DNA of 64,000 bases from Agaricus subrufescens (Eukaryota; Basidiomycota; Agaricomycetes; Agaricales; Agaricaceae). The stretch covers positions 2,480,001 through 2,544,000 of the forward strand of contig CM057065.1 in assembly GCA_029945375.1 (NCBI GenBank), read 5' to 3'. Shown in pieces: positions 10,170-20,890 of the stretch. Each line of letters opens with the position of its first letter. Position 1 is the first letter of the stretch. The notes under the pieces were generated by a model that saw only the letters and a program-made list of their open reading frames with translations, searched no databases and was not told where the DNA came from. A program made the position numbers and the translations under genes.

Positions 10170-12980
10170 ATGTCCTCCCCCACTGAATCCGTTTTTGAAT
10201 TTATCATCAATCTGCTCGAATCAAAAAATATACCACTAGAAAGTTTCATACGACGCATCTTTATTGAGCCCGAGGTGGCAGAGCGGCCCTACATATTGGA
10301 CTTTATTACGGCACTGCCCCGTTTACTTCTTCATCTAGCTGGAAACCCTCGAACTCAGGCCAGTGTCGGCACATGGATCAAACACCAATACTTGTCAACT
10401 CTGAAATCCCAGGTGTGCAGCCTGACTAAATCCAAAAATGGATTTCATTTTGTCGCCAGCTCGATAACAGCTGAAAAAATGAAAGCATGCTCTATCAAAA
10501 AACTCGAAGAGGGGATCATTCAGCACGCACCGGACCTGTGGGAATTTGTGGGAGAATTATTACAGGCAGACCCAACTGTTGCTGAGCGACGAAAAATGGC
10601 GCGTGAAAAACGAGAGCAAGATAGACAAAATGACAATGTTGATTGCCAAGAACAGAGAAAGAGATGGGGTCAAGGTTTTGAAGCAGAGGTGGAAGGTATT
10701 TTGGACAAGGATGATGACGAACCAGAGGATGTGGAAGATCAAATAGAAAATAAATGGCAGGCATTATTACGTGTCGTGAGCAATTACTTTGTTTTGGCCC
10801 TCAAAATGATGACTCACCGTAACTTATAGAAACAAATCACTTGCATCAGCATAATGATGCAAGCTACAAATCAAAGAGCCAATATGTTGCAGGCTTTAGT
10901 CGGTGTATTTCTCCAGTCTTGCAATGTTGCCGATCAGGCTCGACAATTTTTAGCCCACATCGGGGTATCAGTAGCAGCAAAAACGATCGATAGGGCAATA
11001 GAGCATCTGTCTGAGAAGGCTCATAAGGAGATGCAAATGCTGGGTGCCACACTTTTAACGTCATATGCATATGATAATTTGGACATTGACCTACCTCATT
11101 CCCGGCCCACTGAAGAGCGGTCTATGACTGATACACTCTTTCACTTGACCACGGCATCTATGTTTCCCCTAAATCATGGAGTTACCAAAGATGACCTTGC
11201 TTTTTCTGATACTCTTCGTCAACTCGCACTCAATCCACCTCCTCCTGTTACCACTCGGGAGCTCCTAGCTGCTCTGCCATCAAATGGGCACAATGATAAA
11301 GGATCGACTTACCATACTCGCTTCAACAAGTGGAGATTCCTCCACGACCTCATACATCATGGACCTCCTGCATTTGCCGAATTTAGAAGCAAACTTTCTT
11401 CTCCTGAAGGTGTCGAGTGTATACCTGTGATAAAGACGAAGCAGGTTCCACTTCGTGCTTCCGAGATAGGGCCAAACACACCTGCAAATAATGCCACAGT
11501 CATGCAGGAATTCTTCTCTCAAGCTAACATCGGGGAGCCAGCGGTGGTAGATACAGCACCTGAACATGAAGACAGATCCAGGTCCGAGTCCAATAGAGTT
11601 AATAAAAAGAAGAGCCCAGATCGTGTCGACATCGGCAATCATAATATTCTCGTCTTCGGGGATTTGGGAACAGGAAAAAATATACAGAGTTTGCAGGCAT
11701 CTCGCCTCGTTGATGTCACCTCATTCGAACGCTTTCAGCCTCAGGTATATTGTCCGGGGTGGTTCCATGTCAGAATGGCATGTGCGGATAGTATTTGGAG
11801 GAGACATATTGACTCAGGTCCTGAAGCAGACAAGGTACCAACAGCGCTGATCAATTACATTAGCAAAATTCGGCCAATGGAGAGACGCAAAATTGAGACG
11901 AACCCTGGATTTCGCCAGCTACATGAGGTTATTTCTCATGTGGGGATTGTCATTCGACTTGATGCATGGAAGCAGGAGATCAAGCGCCGGTATCCACAGT
12001 TTATGTCGCTTGAAGCATGGGCCAACTCAAAGCCACTATGGGAAGACATTTGTAATGTTGCGGACACACTCACTCAAGATTATGTCGCACCTGCAAGTTT
12101 GTTCCGAGAATCTCAAAAAGATTCTGGTGACCGTGATAAAGTTTTTGAGGCTACAAAAATTCTACATAAGGATTTTCTTTTATATGAAGAAACAACGTAC
12201 GCGATGAACCATGGAGATATAGGACGACTTGATACCTGCTTGCCGGTTTGGATGTACTTCTTCATGGGTTGTGGAAAAGTGAAATACGCCGCCGAAATAC
12301 GCCGATATCTGGAGAACATGTACATTGTTTATCCAAAGCCTTTAGCGTAAGTACTCACAGATCCACTGTCATGATTGTATATCACTCACATTCCTCACAG
12401 CCGTGCTATCCGATACAACTCCCTCGTAAATCCTAGTGGGAAAGCTGGACAATTTCGTGCTATCGATTGGATCATCGAGCACAATAATCTGTACATCAAA
12501 CGAATTTTTGGAGGGTCAGGGTCAAACCATACAATTAATCGGATGGTTGCGGCATCACCACTGATCGAGGTGTACAAGGATATACGATCCCAATTTGAAT
12601 CGATGTTCTGTCTTTCACACAAGACAACCCACCATTCTCCGCCAAAAATGAAGGCAACATTTCACAGGCTCGGGGTCTATATGGAGGAACACGAATCAAA
12701 CAAATTTATTCCTGGTCGAGGACTAGACTACAAAATCCCAGACACTATCCAAATTGGAATCAAGAAGTTGACTGAGAGCGTAGAGCAGATACGAAAAGCA
12801 CACAGTTCCAAAATCCAAAGGCAGGAGCGCTTGAAGCAAGAGATAGAAACCCAGCAGGAGAGACTCGGGGGCAGACGTCAAGAGGACCAGAATCAAGACT
12901 CCATTTGCGCTAATGCTGAAGACGTTGAGGAAGAGGACTTCAGTATTGATGATGATGGAACCTTGTTTGTCGACGATTGA
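10170..12980 (+). CDS. DUF6589-like protein, probable transposase-derived (900 aa)
   Basis: The model is join(10170..10775, 10830..12346, 12401..12980), with two 54-nt introns and all phases compatible. Residues about 200-300 show the family pattern: RNNxLQxxxGxxLxS-like (here NQRANMLQALVGVFLQS), then a tail-to-tail helix segment and AYDNLDIDL. About residues 465-560 hold LVFGDLGTGKNIQS and VYCPGWFHVRMAC. The acidic residues in YDN and GDLGT resemble those of an RNase H-like transposase fold, but this is inference. The C-terminus is charged and coiled (about residues 820-900), ending in an acidic tail. The family is repeated in mushroom genomes and lacks an experimentally known function. Its place inside inverted repeats with a helicase suggests a role in moving the element. 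Confidence 0.7.
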
Positions 12981-13304
12981 AGTAATGAAACTCGATCATA
13001 ATTCATCCAGTCGTAAGTTTCGAAGCTATACTTTTTTTGAGTGGCAGAGAGCGATGAGACAGAGAGCAGAGAGCAAGCAGCTGAAGGAGTGCAAGCAGTA
13101 GTGGCAGGGGGCAGTGAGGAATGCAGAGAAGTGGCAAGTGACAAAGCAGAAGATGTAGCCATTGGGGGAGTGTTTTCTTGATCAAGAACGCTGTCTAACA
13201 ACTCAGTTTTTACCTGTTTTGATATACCTGAAGTGTCACGAAGTGCGCATGTTCGTTCTAACGTTGTGAGAGTCAATGAAGCCTGAAATAAGGAGAAAAA
13301 TCAG
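12981..13304. other. intergenic region between convergent genes
   Basis: The 324-bp spacer is rich in AGAG and GCAG runs (about 13040-13150) and shows no gene. It should hold the 3' ends of both transcripts. Confidence 0.4.
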
Positions 13305-15751
13305 TCACTTACGATTGTGACCTGTCTGTGAACAAATTTTACATCGGAGTACTCGTTTTTGAATGGGAGGTGGAAGCGTCGTTGGAATTGCAGAGTCAGG
13401 AAGCGTGGGCAGTAGATGATCACCAGCCCTAGGCAGTGGCCTGCTGGCGGCCGGAGGTGGGGGGTCATTGAATTCAGAAGGAGCTTGCAGCAGTCGATCA
13501 CCACTGGTATCAACACTTGGGAGTGGCTGTGTTGCCTGAGAGGTGAGCTCGAGGCAGGATGACGGATCCAGCAATTCGCTTTCTAGTGGTAAAGCTACTT
13601 GAGAGGAGAACTTGGGGAACTTGCGAGACGTCGGTGGTTCATGAGCAATAATTAAGTCGATTAATGATTCGCCACAGACATCGATCCATTCATCGGCCCA
13701 ATTTGTTTGCCTACGAAGATCAGATATGTCAGTGATCTTCTGGAAAGTCCAGCAGTCGAGTATACGGGTCATTGTTTCTTCGGACATGAGGAGTTCGGGA
13801 CCTAACACATCCACCATATCTTGCCCCAGCTGAAGCTCTGCCTGAGTGTCACGCCAATTGAAGAGAGCGGCTTGAAAGATTTGGTGTCCGGGACCTTGGA
13901 TGTAGTTTCTATTGATGTTTGAACGACGCAGAGCAGATGGTTGCTTTGCGGGGATCACGAAAAAGTCGAGGAAGGCATCGATTTGACAGCGGTCACAGCA
14001 AATGTGGGTGGGACGGGGCCGGCATCGTTGGCAACCATCTCGCGTTGCAGGGTCGCATCGGAGATGGCCATCGTTGACTAATAAAAAGTCATACGACTTC
14101 AAAAAAAAAAAGGAGAGACTTACTTCGGGTATCATTTGCGAAATACAAGCGGGGGACAATACGTCGACAAGAAATAAAAGAGGGGAGATTGATATAGTCA
14201 TCAATGGCAGTACCAGGTATTACACCTGGCGCTTTCCCTTTTTTTACATTTGTTGGGTCTTTAGGGGCAATCTCGGGCCTCAAGTACCGACTTTTCCGCT
14301 CAAGAGTCCAAGCCTGGGCAGGGTCAGAGGCACCCGAAGAACTGGACCCTTGTTCCTCCGGAGTGTCCCCAAAACTGGGGAGGCCCAGGTTCTCATCGTC
14401 TTCGGCCTTCAGCGCCTCTGTGGATGCAACAGCACGCCGTTGCCGCTTTCTTGTACCCACTCCTGAATCAGCACCGTGTCTTTTGGATTGCGATGACATC
14501 CATTCTTTCTTTCTTCCCACCATCGTATCCTTCTTTTCAACCAGCAAAATGCCGAATCCTTGTACCCCCCCACTCCGTGCGGCCCGGCCGAAACGTTGCC
14601 ATAGTGTACAAAAATCACATGTGGCTTTGTACTGCACAACGACCTCAATGTCGCTGATGTCCATCCCCTTGGAGAAGATAGTTCAGTGAGTAGACTAATT
14701 ATGAATTATTGATTACCTACCAACCCAAACGCATCCGTACAAAACAGGCCCCATATTTCTCCTTGGCGAAGCTGTTCCAAAGTTTGCTCTCGATAACGCT
14801 GACTCATTGTCGAGTGGAAATATGCAATTCTGTTATGATACTGACGGAGTAATCGCCCCTTGAAAAACTCTGTGGCGGCTTCTGTTTCTTTTATGTTATC
14901 AAAGAACACAATGAACTTGCGAGGTTTTGATAAGCCATCATGCCAATTATATGGCACGAGGAACTCGAGATCTTGGTATGATGACACCGGGTAGGCCATT
15001 TCACGAACCATCAGCGCAATGTCAGGACGTTCATTTGTACACAACAGGCCTATTGTATTTGCGGGATTCAGGTGTAGCAATTTGCGGGTCTCGGTAAGTA
15101 GTGGTGGGGGGAGCGTGGCAGAGGCAAGATAAAACGGAATGGCGTCTGATATGAGGTATCTGATGATACCCACAGAGAGGTAGGCCTTCCGAAATTTACT
15201 CCACTGAGCAACACAGTGTGCCTCATCGAACACAAATGCGAGGATGTGTTTCGTGAAGCTGGGCACCTTCCACAGCTGTTTCATCCTTTCATTTGCCACC
15301 AAGACTTCCGGGTTCGTAATAACGACATGATACTTGCCATGCTCAATATCCTACGAGGTGTGTAGCTTCTGAAGCTCGTAACACGAACAACACTCACCTG
15401 AAAAGTCTGTACTGTAGCATTTTCGGCACTGACCCCAATGGCCGAAATCCCAGCCCTAGTGAGTTCTTTTGCTTGATCCTTTGCAAGGACGTTGAGAGGG
15501 CTGACAACAAATATCATTTTCGAGTAGCCCTCGACCTGCGCCATGAGGAGGGGAATCCAAAAGGACAACGTTTTGCCTGCACCAGTTTGGACGCAGCCGA
15601 TTACGTCTTTCCCGGAATAGACCGCCTTGGCGGCTTCTATTTGATACCAACAAGGCCTCTTATGGAATCTGGTTTGGACCAGATCAATAATGCGCTCGGA
15701 GGTCCAAAGCGGGGTGGATTCTTCATGTTGGACAGCTAGGGCGAGGGACAT
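13305..15751 (-). CDS. RecQ-like DNA helicase with C-terminal zinc clusters (766 aa)
   Basis: The model is complement(join(13305..14077, 14124..14667, 14721..15350, 15398..15751)), with introns of 46, 53 and 47 nt. Helicase motifs appear in order: a WYQIEAAKAV Q-motif, GAGKT Walker A (about residue 58), SPLNVLAKDQ, FDEAHC (DEAH box), SATLPP, RPDIAL, TDAFGLGMDI and QRFGRAARSG. The C-terminal half has a nuclear-type basic stretch (KRQRR), a cysteine cluster beginning CDPATRDGCQRC and ending CCDRC, and a final CKICSQTGHN. That last motif looks like a zinc knuckle whose last cysteine is missing; a GTAAGT just before the stop may mean a further small exon. It probably unwinds DNA during movement of the element. 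It is convergent with the DUF6589-like gene. Confidence 0.8.
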
Positions 15752-15867
15752 CGTAGAGATAGAGATAATGCGTGACACCCAAAATAGATATATTCTCGTG
15801 TAATGTGTTTTCTACGTGAACAAATGCGGTGTGTTGTTTGTGGCTGTGAGTTCTCGGTGATGGCCGG

Positions 15868-15896
15868 TTGACATATGACGCCAGCCCCTCGCTGAC
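15868..15896 (-). repeat. right terminal inverted repeat
   Basis: This is the inverted partner of 9894-9922. The perfect 19-bp core is at 15868-15886, with a partial match outwards. Confidence 0.7.
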
Positions 15897-16085
15897 GCTC
15901 GCAAATCCAAGATGAGATGTAATCCCATCAACGGATAAGATGACACAGCTGATGAAGGTGCTGCATAACCCTCGCAAACTGAACCATTAAGTTTGCCATC
16001 AAAAAAAATTTTCGCCTTTACCTTTTTTCCTTCCTGGCCGTTTTGATCCCCGTCCAGTCGTTTTCGCTCGCCAAATTCTCACACC

Positions 16086-17612
16086 ATGACCGATCTTAAT
16101 TCTTCGGCACCGAACGACAATCACCCTGCCTCCCCTATCCCGGGTAACAACCAAGAACAACAAGGTCCTGACCAAGGTGAACGTAACCAACAGGACCCAG
16201 GGTCAAACAATCAGAATCACGGCGATCAAAACCAGGGCACTCATAATCACAACGAGGCCGGCCCTCCCAACCGAAACAACGGTCAGGAACCTCGACTCCA
16301 CACCTGGCGTGCCGCAGACAAGCACAGGAACCCGGAACTCGTCAAATTCTTCAATGGCCTTGGCCTTAGGGCTCGTTTAGAATGGAACAAGGAGAGAGAG
16401 AGAAAAAATGCCGAGCGGGATTTCCGCAGAATCAATAACAGGGATTTTCCTCTTTTCGATATCTCCGATGACGATTCTATCCTCTCACTTCCTTCTGAAG
16501 ATTATGAGGATCTTTGTGATCCTGATTACGCAGCATCCTTTTCAGACAGCATGCCAGATTGCATAAGACGTAAACTCAATTCATTCAAAAAGAGACGGCA
16601 ATCAAACGACCCATGTGGCGCTCCTCCCACAAACAGGCGTCGTATGGATGGCGACATCCTGAAGGTTAAGGACACAGATGATCTGCCCATGACTTTCCCT
16701 GACATTTATTACACCACCGAGGACGAGCGGGCCTTCCTTCCCCTCTCCTTCTTTCACCCGGACGCCATCCGCCATGTCGCTACCAACTTGGCGACAATTC
16801 CCCTCACTCGCATCAACCCTAGATCGGGTGAGCCCAAGGGCCGCGTCGTTCTGGATATCACCAAGTTGGCCGAGTTTTTCGGTGACGATCTATCCCCCTC
16901 GTTTACATATGATAAATATCTCGAGTCCACAAACAACTACGTCCGCTTTCAGTCCAGCCGTGACATTTCTGAGAATCCTCTCGCACCTGGCAACGAGGGA
17001 GGCTGGTCTAAGACTTGGTTCAATCATTTTACCTTTTTCCAGCGGAAAAAAGATACCGGCACCCTTTTCCCGTTTTGGAAGGTGCACGAGCACGAACTCC
17101 GGCACAACATCCTTGTGGACAACCTACCTTTCCGCCTTTCCGAATATGAGCAACACTTCTTGATTGCAAGGTCAAGTGCTCAAGCTGAGGCTGCGCTGGG
17201 TCGACGCCTCCATGATTTGAACCCCTCCAAACCCCCTCCACCCCAATCCTCATCATCGAGCCAGTTTTTTCGGTCAGACGGCAAATCCAAAAGGAAGAAT
17301 GGTCCGACAAAACCATCCTCCTCACGCCCAGGTTTCTGCCTCGCCTGCGCCAAAGATCACACCGTGTTCGTCCACATCTCCCGCAATTTTTCCGACTCCT
17401 TTGATGATGGAAAATCCTCATACTGCCACGTCACCGACGGCAAGCTCCTCCTTCCGGATGGCACCGAACCTTGTTTCCTGTTCAACCTCGCCAATTTCAC
17501 GAACAAGTCATGCCCCCCCACCTGCGCTCGTACCCATGCCTGCACCTTCTGCGGCGGCCCCCACCCAGCTTTCGGCTGGTCTTGTCGCCGTTCACCCAAC
17601 ACCCAGCCCTGA
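16086..17612 (+). CDS. gag-like protein of the DIRS-like element (508 aa)
   Basis: The N-terminal 80 residues are low-complexity, rich in N, Q, G and P. A charged middle region follows, with a basic stretch (KKRRQSND, NRRR at about residues 170-190). The C-terminus carries a cysteine/histidine cluster: CLACAKDH (about residue 420), then CPPTCARTHACTFCGGPHPAFGWSC near the end, with only its spacing CX3C-X5-CX2C-X3-H important here. This arrangement fits a nucleic-acid-binding Gag-like protein that packages the element RNA. The start ATG at 16086 follows a pyrimidine-rich leader. The last 310 nt overlap the RT frame. Confidence 0.75.
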   Translation: MTDLNSSAPNDNHPASPIPGNNQEQQGPDQGERNQQDPGSNNQNHGDQNQGTHNHNEAGPPNRNNGQEPRLHTWRAADKHRNPELVKFFNGLGLRARLEWNKERERKNAERDFRRINNRDFPLFDISDDDSILSLPSEDYEDLCDPDYAASFSDSMPDCIRRKLNSFKKRRQSNDPCGAPPTNRRRMDGDILKVKDTDDLPMTFPDIYYTTEDERAFLPLSFFHPDAIRHVATNLATIPLTRINPRSGEPKGRVVLDITKLAEFFGDDLSPSFTYDKYLESTNNYVRFQSSRDISENPLAPGNEGGWSKTWFNHFTFFQRKKDTGTLFPFWKVHEHELRHNILVDNLPFRLSEYEQHFLIARSSAQAEAALGRRLHDLNPSKPPPPQSSSSSQFFRSDGKSKRKNGPTKPSSSRPGFCLACAKDHTVFVHISRNFSDSFDDGKSSYCHVTDGKLLLPDGTEPCFLFNLANFTNKSCPPTCARTHACTFCGGPHPAFGWSCRRSPNTQP

Positions 17613-19476
17613 GGCAGTGGCCTTCCAACAACCCCCGCGCCTTTCCTACCCCCACCTCCTAGATTCCGTCGTGCGGCGCCCCCACTTCAACCCATCTATC
17701 CACACTCGACCTGAGATATTCCAAAAAACGATCACTCCGTATGATCCTTCTGCTTTCGATTTCTTTCTTGACAAGTTCAAACTTTCGAGTTCATACCCCG
17801 ATCTTGTACTTTCCCTTCGCCAAGGCTTTCCAATAGGCCATATGCCCGCTCTCACGAGCACTAATATTCTACATAATCATCCTTCCATCTTTGTTCACCC
17901 TGGTCTTGTTGACGACTATCTCTCTGGAGAAGTCTCTTCCGGCCGTATTGACGGACCATTTTCTTCTTCTCAAATCTTTTCCATCTTGCGGGGCCACTTC
18001 CAATCCTCCCCTCTTGTCGTCGTATCCCAACCCCAAGCCCCAGGGGAGCCTGACAAAATCCGCATATGCCGGCACTTGTCCAAGGCCAGCTCTTCCATCA
18101 TGTCCGTCAACTCATTCATTCGGACGACACTCTTTCCTACTCGCTTTGACACTGCCGCCCAGGTAGCTGAGCTGGTGAGTCCTTTAGCTTTCATAAGCAC
18201 CGGCCATTTTTGGCCTCCTCTTCCGACCGTCATCCGGTCTCATCCTTCTCCAGTCACAACGCTGACTGCTTTCATTCAGGTCGCGCTTGCACCACCAGGC
18301 ACACAAGCCTGTACCGTTGACATTGCAAAGTTCCATCGGACATGCCCCGTCATCCCTGATCATAAACCCTGGCTGGTCTTCCAAGGCCGCCCTGGCAATT
18401 TTTACATAGACCATGCTCACCCTTTTGGGGCCTCTTCGGCCAGTGGTAACGCGGGGCAAATCATCAATGCCGCAGTGGATATCTGGTGCGCCATGGGTGT
18501 CAAGCCCATAGTCAAATACGAGGACGACTTGGCCCTCTTTCGTTTTCCGCTATCCTTCAGCGACACCCCGCCTCTCGTGACATACCCGTATGACAAGGCG
18601 AGGGCTCTCGCCCTTGTTGCCCCACTCAGGATCCCCTGGCACCCAGACAAGGGCACCGATGGATTTTATGGCACATTTACCTTCATTGGCCTATCCTGGG
18701 ACATCGAGGGCAAGACCGTTTCCCTACCCCCTCACAAGCGCTCCAAATACTTCACTCGTGTCTCCCGCTTCCTGGACTGTTTTTCCACCACCCGCTGTCA
18801 ACTTCGCGATGTCGAAAGACTACACGGCACCCTTTGCTACGCTTCCTTCGTCTACACAGACGGCCGTTCGCGCCTTCCCTCTCTTTCCAATTTTGCGGCC
18901 ACCTTCAATGGTGATGTCTACACCCGCCGCTACCCCTCCCGCGCTCTCCTATCTGACCTGAGATGGTGGCTTGCACGACTGTCAGATACTTCCTTTAGCC
19001 GCCCCATTCGACCTCCTGGCCCCGTCTCAGCACTCGACATTTATGTGGATGCTAGTACCTCTTGGGGCATTGGCATTGTCATCGACAATCGTTGGATGGC
19101 GTTCAAACTTAGTCCTGGTTGGAAGGTCCCGGGCAGAGACATCGGCTGGCTGGAGACGCTAGCTGTAGAGCCCCTGGTCTACATCCTGGACGTCCTTGAC
19201 TTGCACGAGACGAGGGTCATCATACACTCGGACAACCAGGGCACTATTGGCGCCATGGGGAAGGGACGTAGCCCAAACTTTTATATTAACATGTCCATTA
19301 GACGTACTTATTCTGTTCTCACGCCTCGTCTCATTCTTCCTTCCTTCGTCTATATTGAATCGGGGAACAATCCTGCTGACCCGATTTCCCGAGGTATTCC
19401 AGGCCCTGATGGCTTCCGCTTTTCCTTTTGCCTTCGACTTCCATGTATTCTGCGCAACATCTTCGAGCACTCCTGA
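17299..19476 (+). CDS. reverse transcriptase / RNase H of the DIRS-like element
   Basis: The RT core is recognisable from CTVDIAKFHR (first catalytic Asp), a GASSASGNAGQ stretch and KYEDDLALF, the YxDD-type box with YEDD. It is followed by FIGLSWDIE and a basic connection domain. RNase H follows: DIYVDASTSWGIG (Asp), GWLETLAVEPL (Glu) and IIHSDNQGTIGAMGKG (Asp). The first 120 codons overlap the gag-like frame and are proline/serine-rich, so translation may start further in or depend on frameshifting; the true start is unknown. The end overlaps the recombinase frame by about 280 nt. The product copies element RNA into DNA. Confidence 0.85.
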   Translation: MVRQNHPPHAQVSASPAPKITPCSSTSPAIFPTPLMMENPHTATSPTASSSFRMAPNLVSCSTSPISRTSHAPPPALVPMPAPSAAAPTQLSAGLVAVHPTPSPEAVAFQQPPRLSYPHLLDSVVRRPHFNPSIHTRPEIFQKTITPYDPSAFDFFLDKFKLSSSYPDLVLSLRQGFPIGHMPALTSTNILHNHPSIFVHPGLVDDYLSGEVSSGRIDGPFSSSQIFSILRGHFQSSPLVVVSQPQAPGEPDKIRICRHLSKASSSIMSVNSFIRTTLFPTRFDTAAQVAELVSPLAFISTGHFWPPLPTVIRSHPSPVTTLTAFIQVALAPPGTQACTVDIAKFHRTCPVIPDHKPWLVFQGRPGNFYIDHAHPFGASSASGNAGQIINAAVDIWCAMGVKPIVKYEDDLALFRFPLSFSDTPPLVTYPYDKARALALVAPLRIPWHPDKGTDGFYGTFTFIGLSWDIEGKTVSLPPHKRSKYFTRVSRFLDCFSTTRCQLRDVERLHGTLCYASFVYTDGRSRLPSLSNFAATFNGDVYTRRYPSRALLSDLRWWLARLSDTSFSRPIRPPGPVSALDIYVDASTSWGIGIVIDNRWMAFKLSPGWKVPGRDIGWLETLAVEPLVYILDVLDLHETRVIIHSDNQGTIGAMGKGRSPNFYINMSIRRTYSVLTPRLILPSFVYIESGNNPADPISRGIPGPDGFRFSFCLRLPCILRNIFEHS

Positions 19477-20890
19477 TCCTTCGCGCATACATCCGCCTCA
19501 GGACTCGATTTTAGTTCATTCTACATCTTTGTCAGTCTTTATAGCCGTCTCCTGTATTCACCAATATCATCCATCATTGTGTTATCACAGACCACCAGTC
19601 CCGAGGGGCGCAGCTCATCCATTGCCTCCCGCCTCGGCACCCGCAGACCGCACAGGGCATGCCACGGCCACTCGCTCTCGATCCTACGACCGCCGTTTCC
19701 ACTCTGCCTCTGTTAGCAACAACCCTCCTTCTGCATCCTCCTCCCTCTCCCCATCGTTCTTCAGACCGCAGGTTGGGGCCAAAGATCGTCTCGGAGAATG
19801 GACCTCACCTTATGCAATAGCCTCAAGGATCTCCTCACGTGCAAAACTCCCAGCCGTCCTCGTTGAGCGATCCAAGTCTGCAGTGCTGGAGGGCCTCGCC
19901 CCCAACACCAGGTCTTCATATGCGGCGGGCCTTTTACGTTTCAACCAGTTTTGTGATGACTGGCACATTTCCGAGGAGGACCGGATGCCGGCTTCTGCAG
20001 ACCTTTTAGTCGCCTTTGCCTCCTCCTTTGTTGGTTTCTATAGCGGCAAGACGATCAACCAATGGCTCTCGGGCCTCCGCTCATGGCACATTGTTCACTG
20101 TGCCCCCTGGTTGGGCAACTGCGAACGCATTCATCTCATCCGACGAGCAGCGGACCGCCAGGGTGCCAAGTTCAAGCGCCCTCCTCGGCCCCCGGTCTCG
20201 CTAGACCACCTCAGACGACTGCTCCAGTCCCTGGACCTCAACACCTCGTTCCACGCTGCTGTTTGGGCAACTGCCACCACTTCCTTCTTCGGCTGCCGGC
20301 GCCTCGGTGAGACCACCGTTCCTTCCCCTGACACCTTCAATCCCACCTTCCATGGCACAAGGGCAACGCAGTTCTCCCTCTCCTCGCTACCCAACGGCGC
20401 TTTCTCTCTTTCCTTTCATATACCTTGGACCAAGACGACACGCTCCAACGGTTTTCTGGTGGTTCTAACGAGTCGTGATGATGCGCTGTGTCCAGTGGCA
20501 GCTCTGGTCAACCATTTGCGGGTGAACAGCAACCCACCGCCTGACACATCCATCTTTGCTTTCAAGTCCACAACTGCGGGCTGGACACACATGCTCAAGG
20601 ACACTTTCCTGGCTCACATATCCTCTGCCTGGGGTTCTCTTTGCAGCCCACACATATCCGGTCACTCATTCCGCATAGGTGGCGCAGTCGCCCTCCTGCT
20701 TGCTGGTGTTCCACCAGATGTGGTCGCAGCCACAGGCGGTTGGACTTCGACAGCCTTCCTCCTCTACTGGCGGCGCGTTGAAGACATCATTCCCCTGAAC
20801 ACCTCCCTCGCTTATTCAAGGGAACAGGTCAGTCGCACCTCGTCAATCATGAGTACTTTTGGGTCTTCATGTAACCTTACTGTACAATAA
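19196..20890 (+). CDS. tyrosine recombinase of the DIRS-like element
   Basis: The conserved part begins near SYAAGLLRFNQFC, a typical SAM-like N-terminal domain of phage-type integrases. The catalytic domain shows FFGCRRLGE (first Arg), GHSFRIGGA (the HxxR box) and LLYWRRVE, which contains the likely nucleophile Tyr. A GGW motif precedes the tyrosine. The first ATG of the open frame is at 19196, but an ATG near 19412 would avoid most of the overlap with the RT frame and may be the true start. The enzyme integrates circular cDNA, so the element should lack the short target duplications seen with DDE integrases. Confidence 0.85.
   Translation: MTCTRRGSSYTRTTRALLAPWGRDVAQTFILTCPLDVLILFSRLVSFFLPSSILNRGTILLTRFPEVFQALMASAFPFAFDFHVFCATSSSTPDPSRIHPPQDSILVHSTSLSVFIAVSCIHQYHPSLCYHRPPVPRGAAHPLPPASAPADRTGHATATRSRSYDRRFHSASVSNNPPSASSSLSPSFFRPQVGAKDRLGEWTSPYAIASRISSRAKLPAVLVERSKSAVLEGLAPNTRSSYAAGLLRFNQFCDDWHISEEDRMPASADLLVAFASSFVGFYSGKTINQWLSGLRSWHIVHCAPWLGNCERIHLIRRAADRQGAKFKRPPRPPVSLDHLRRLLQSLDLNTSFHAAVWATATTSFFGCRRLGETTVPSPDTFNPTFHGTRATQFSLSSLPNGAFSLSFHIPWTKTTRSNGFLVVLTSRDDALCPVAALVNHLRVNSNPPPDTSIFAFKSTTAGWTHMLKDTFLAHISSAWGSLCSPHISGHSFRIGGAVALLLAGVPPDVVAATGGWTSTAFLLYWRRVEDIIPLNTSLAYSREQVSRTSSIMSTFGSSCNLTVQ

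Larger units (their letters stand above)
9894..15896. mobile_element. TIR-bounded element with DUF6589-like and RecQ-like genes (6 kb)
   Basis: A perfect 19-bp inverted repeat, GGCTGGCGTCATATGTCAA (9904-9922) and its complement (15868-15886), extends imperfectly outwards to about 29 bp through a shared TCAGCGA core. The two enclosed genes converge: a DUF6589-like protein on plus and a RecQ-like helicase on minus, together filling most of the interior. Both gene families are, from general knowledge, highly repeated in agaricomycete genomes. I could not identify an unambiguous target-site duplication, so the exact ends are uncertain by a few bases. Both genes look open, so the element may be recent. 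Confidence 0.65.
16086..20890 (+). mobile_element. DIRS-like retrotransposon, coding span
   Basis: Three overlapping plus-strand frames in the order gag-like, RT/RNase H, tyrosine recombinase, with no aspartic protease and no DDE integrase, define a DIRS-type (tyrosine-recombinase) retroelement. The frames overlap by about 310 and 280 nt, as is usual in this order. All three are open and have clear motifs, so the copy may be young. I could not locate the split or inverted terminal repeats by eye. They should lie between about 15,900 and 16,085 and between 20,891 and about 21,350. Confidence 0.85.

Noticed and set aside
14002..14689. Two plus-strand frames of about 155 codons
   Set aside because: They are antisense shadows of exon 3 of the RecQ-like helicase.
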